Assembly: GCA_003695745.1 (NCBI GenBank)
Contig: RFHW01000081.1
Span: forward strand, 1 to 6,151
Reading direction: 5' to 3'
From: Methanobacteriota archaeon
Lineage (GTDB): Archaea; Hydrothermarchaeota; Hydrothermarchaeia; Hydrothermarchaeales; SZUA-236
DNA length: 6,151 bases
The notes under the pieces are model-generated. The model saw nothing but the letters and a program-made list of their open reading frames with translations. It had not been told where the DNA came from and made no database searches. Within the stretch, counting starts at the first letter, position 1; the number at the start of each line of letters is the position of its first letter. Of this stretch, positions 5,183 to 6,151 are shown one piece after another. The translations under genes were made by a program, and so were the position numbers.

Positions 5183-6121
5183 ATGAAAAAGGCCCTGATA
5201 AGTGTGTCCTTGATTGCCCTGCTCCTCGTGGCAGGCTGTCTTGGAGAGGGGAAGAGCGGGACCGACACAGTGAAAGCAGAAGTGCTTGTGGACCCGGCTT
5301 GGGTGCAGAGCCATCTCGATGACCCCGGTGTCAGGATCATAGACCTCTCCTCCAGCCCGGCCGTGTATGAGAACGGCCACATAAAAGGCGCGGTCTATGT
5401 GGACTGGAGGAGCGACATCGCTGATCCGGAGCAGGTCGACCGATACAACATAGCGCCGAGGGAGCAGATCGAGGCCCTGCTGGGGCGGCTGGGCGTTGAT
5501 GAGGACACGACCATCGTGCTCTACGACAACCTTGACAACCGCCTGTCAACGCGGACCTACTGGACCCTCAAGGTATATGGCCACGAGGATGTGAGGATAC
5601 TTGACGGCGGGCGCAGGGCCTGGGAGGCTGCAGGCGGGGAATACACCGCTGAGGCCCCTGAGATCACGGCCACAGACTACCGGGCGAAGGGTGTGAACAG
5701 CGAGATTAAGACGGACATGGGCTTCATCCTTGATAATCTCGATAATCCTGATGTGGTGCTCATAGACGGGCGTCCAAGTGAGATGTACACGGGCGAGAAG
5801 GCGGGCGTGGTCTTCAACACCAAGGCCGAGCACAAGCGAAGAGGGCACATACCCGGCGCCTTGAACATCCCCTGGAAGGAGAACCTCAACGAGGACGGCA
5901 CCTTCAAATCCCCTGAGGAGCTCAAAAGCCTCTATGAGTCACATGGCGTGACGCCTGACAAGACGGTGGTCACCTACTGCAACGAGGGACTCCATGCCTC
6001 GCCGCCCTGGTTCGTTTTGAGCGAGCTCCTGGGATACCCTGATGTGAGGCTCTATGACGATTCCATGGCGGAGTGGGCGAACCGCGATGACACGCCCATG
6101 AACACCGGGCCGGACCCATAG
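5183..6121 (+). CDS. Two-domain rhodanese-like sulfurtransferase lipoprotein
   Basis: This 312-residue protein has an N-terminal lipoprotein signal: Lys-Lys, a hydrophobic core and the lipobox LVAGC with Cys19. It is therefore exported and probably lipid-anchored outside the membrane. Two rhodanese domains follow. The first (about 34-155) has the GHIKGAVYVDW motif, but Asp115 (VLYDNLDNR) stands where the catalytic Cys would be, so it is structural only. The second (about 176-305) has GHIPGALNIPW and the active-site loop YCNEGLHAS with Cys266. This tandem layout, inactive then active, matches thiosulfate and 3-mercaptopyruvate sulfurtransferases, which pass sulfane sulfur to an acceptor. The loop is neither CGSGVTA nor CRKGVTA, so the substrate is uncertain. 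The gene has its own promoter and is GC-rich like the left part of the window. No redox or sulfur partner gene is visible in the window. Confidence 0.92.
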   Translation: MKKALISVSLIALLLVAGCLGEGKSGTDTVKAEVLVDPAWVQSHLDDPGVRIIDLSSSPAVYENGHIKGAVYVDWRSDIADPEQVDRYNIAPREQIEALLGRLGVDEDTTIVLYDNLDNRLSTRTYWTLKVYGHEDVRILDGGRRAWEAAGGEYTAEAPEITATDYRAKGVNSEIKTDMGFILDNLDNPDVVLIDGRPSEMYTGEKAGVVFNTKAEHKRRGHIPGALNIPWKENLNEDGTFKSPEELKSLYESHGVTPDKTVVTYCNEGLHASPPWFVLSELLGYPDVRLYDDSMAEWANRDDTPMNTGPDP

Positions 6122-6137
6122 GGCAACGGGGCCGCCC

Positions 6138-6151
6138 CAAAGGTTTTATAA
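6138..6151 (+). promoter_or_regulatory. BRE/TATA element of the next gene beyond the window
   Basis: CAAAGG followed by TTTTATAA at 6144-6151 forms a good archaeal promoter element. It starts 16 bases after the rhodanese stop and is cut by the window edge. It suggests the next gene, to the right, is transcribed separately on the plus strand. Confidence 0.6.

Noticed and set aside
5166..5186. Six-codon frame (MGGFGL) overlapping the rhodanese start as ATGA
   Set aside because: It lies across the ribosome binding site of the main gene and has none of its own. Most likely chance.
6128..6138. GGGG-CCG-CCCC hairpin after the rhodanese stop
   Set aside because: It has a three-base loop and four-base arms with no T tract directly after, and the following T's belong to the next TATA box. 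Not supported as a terminator.

Overview
The window comes from an archaeon, most likely a methanogenic, methanotrophic or closely related euryarchaeote. Three things suggest this: a formaldehyde-activating enzyme fused to hexulose-phosphate synthase, a second hexulose-phosphate synthase fused to an RraA-like domain, and TATA/BRE-type promoter elements. I cannot name the species. Most of the DNA is GC-rich, but about 4145-5045 is clearly AT-rich, apart from one short GC-rich repeat inside it.

Region 1 (1-3483, + strand) is a C1/ribulose-monophosphate gene cluster. It holds an Hps-RraA fusion (5' end cut by the window), a 102-residue protein of unknown function, a Fae-Hps fusion, and a stand-alone Hps. 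In archaea lacking the oxidative pentose phosphate pathway, Hps run in reverse with 6-phospho-3-hexuloisomerase supplies ribulose 5-phosphate and releases formaldehyde, which Fae traps on tetrahydromethanopterin. No isomerase gene is visible here. The three Hps modules are not equivalent. The first keeps all the key residues I can check. The Hps half of Fae-Hps has lost most of its own catalytic residues but keeps the Asp that this fold donates to the partner subunit. The stand-alone Hps has the reverse pattern. A complementary heterodimer is a testable explanation.

Region 2 (3484-4276) holds a vapBC toxin-antitoxin pair on the minus strand, with a palindromic operator candidate upstream of vapB. 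It is bracketed by a perfect 49-bp direct repeat, 800 bp apart. The left copy is the 3' end of the stand-alone hps gene and the right copy is an orphan fragment. This looks like the scar of an insertion at the 3' end of hps.

Region 3 (4277-5093) is AT-rich. It contains a multi-pass membrane protein whose C-terminal PDZ domain is split by a frameshift, then a possible truncated minus-strand reading frame with a strong ribosome binding site.

Region 4 (5094-6151) returns to GC-rich sequence. It has a clear promoter, a two-domain rhodanese lipoprotein probably anchored outside the cytoplasmic membrane, and at the window edge the promoter of the next gene.
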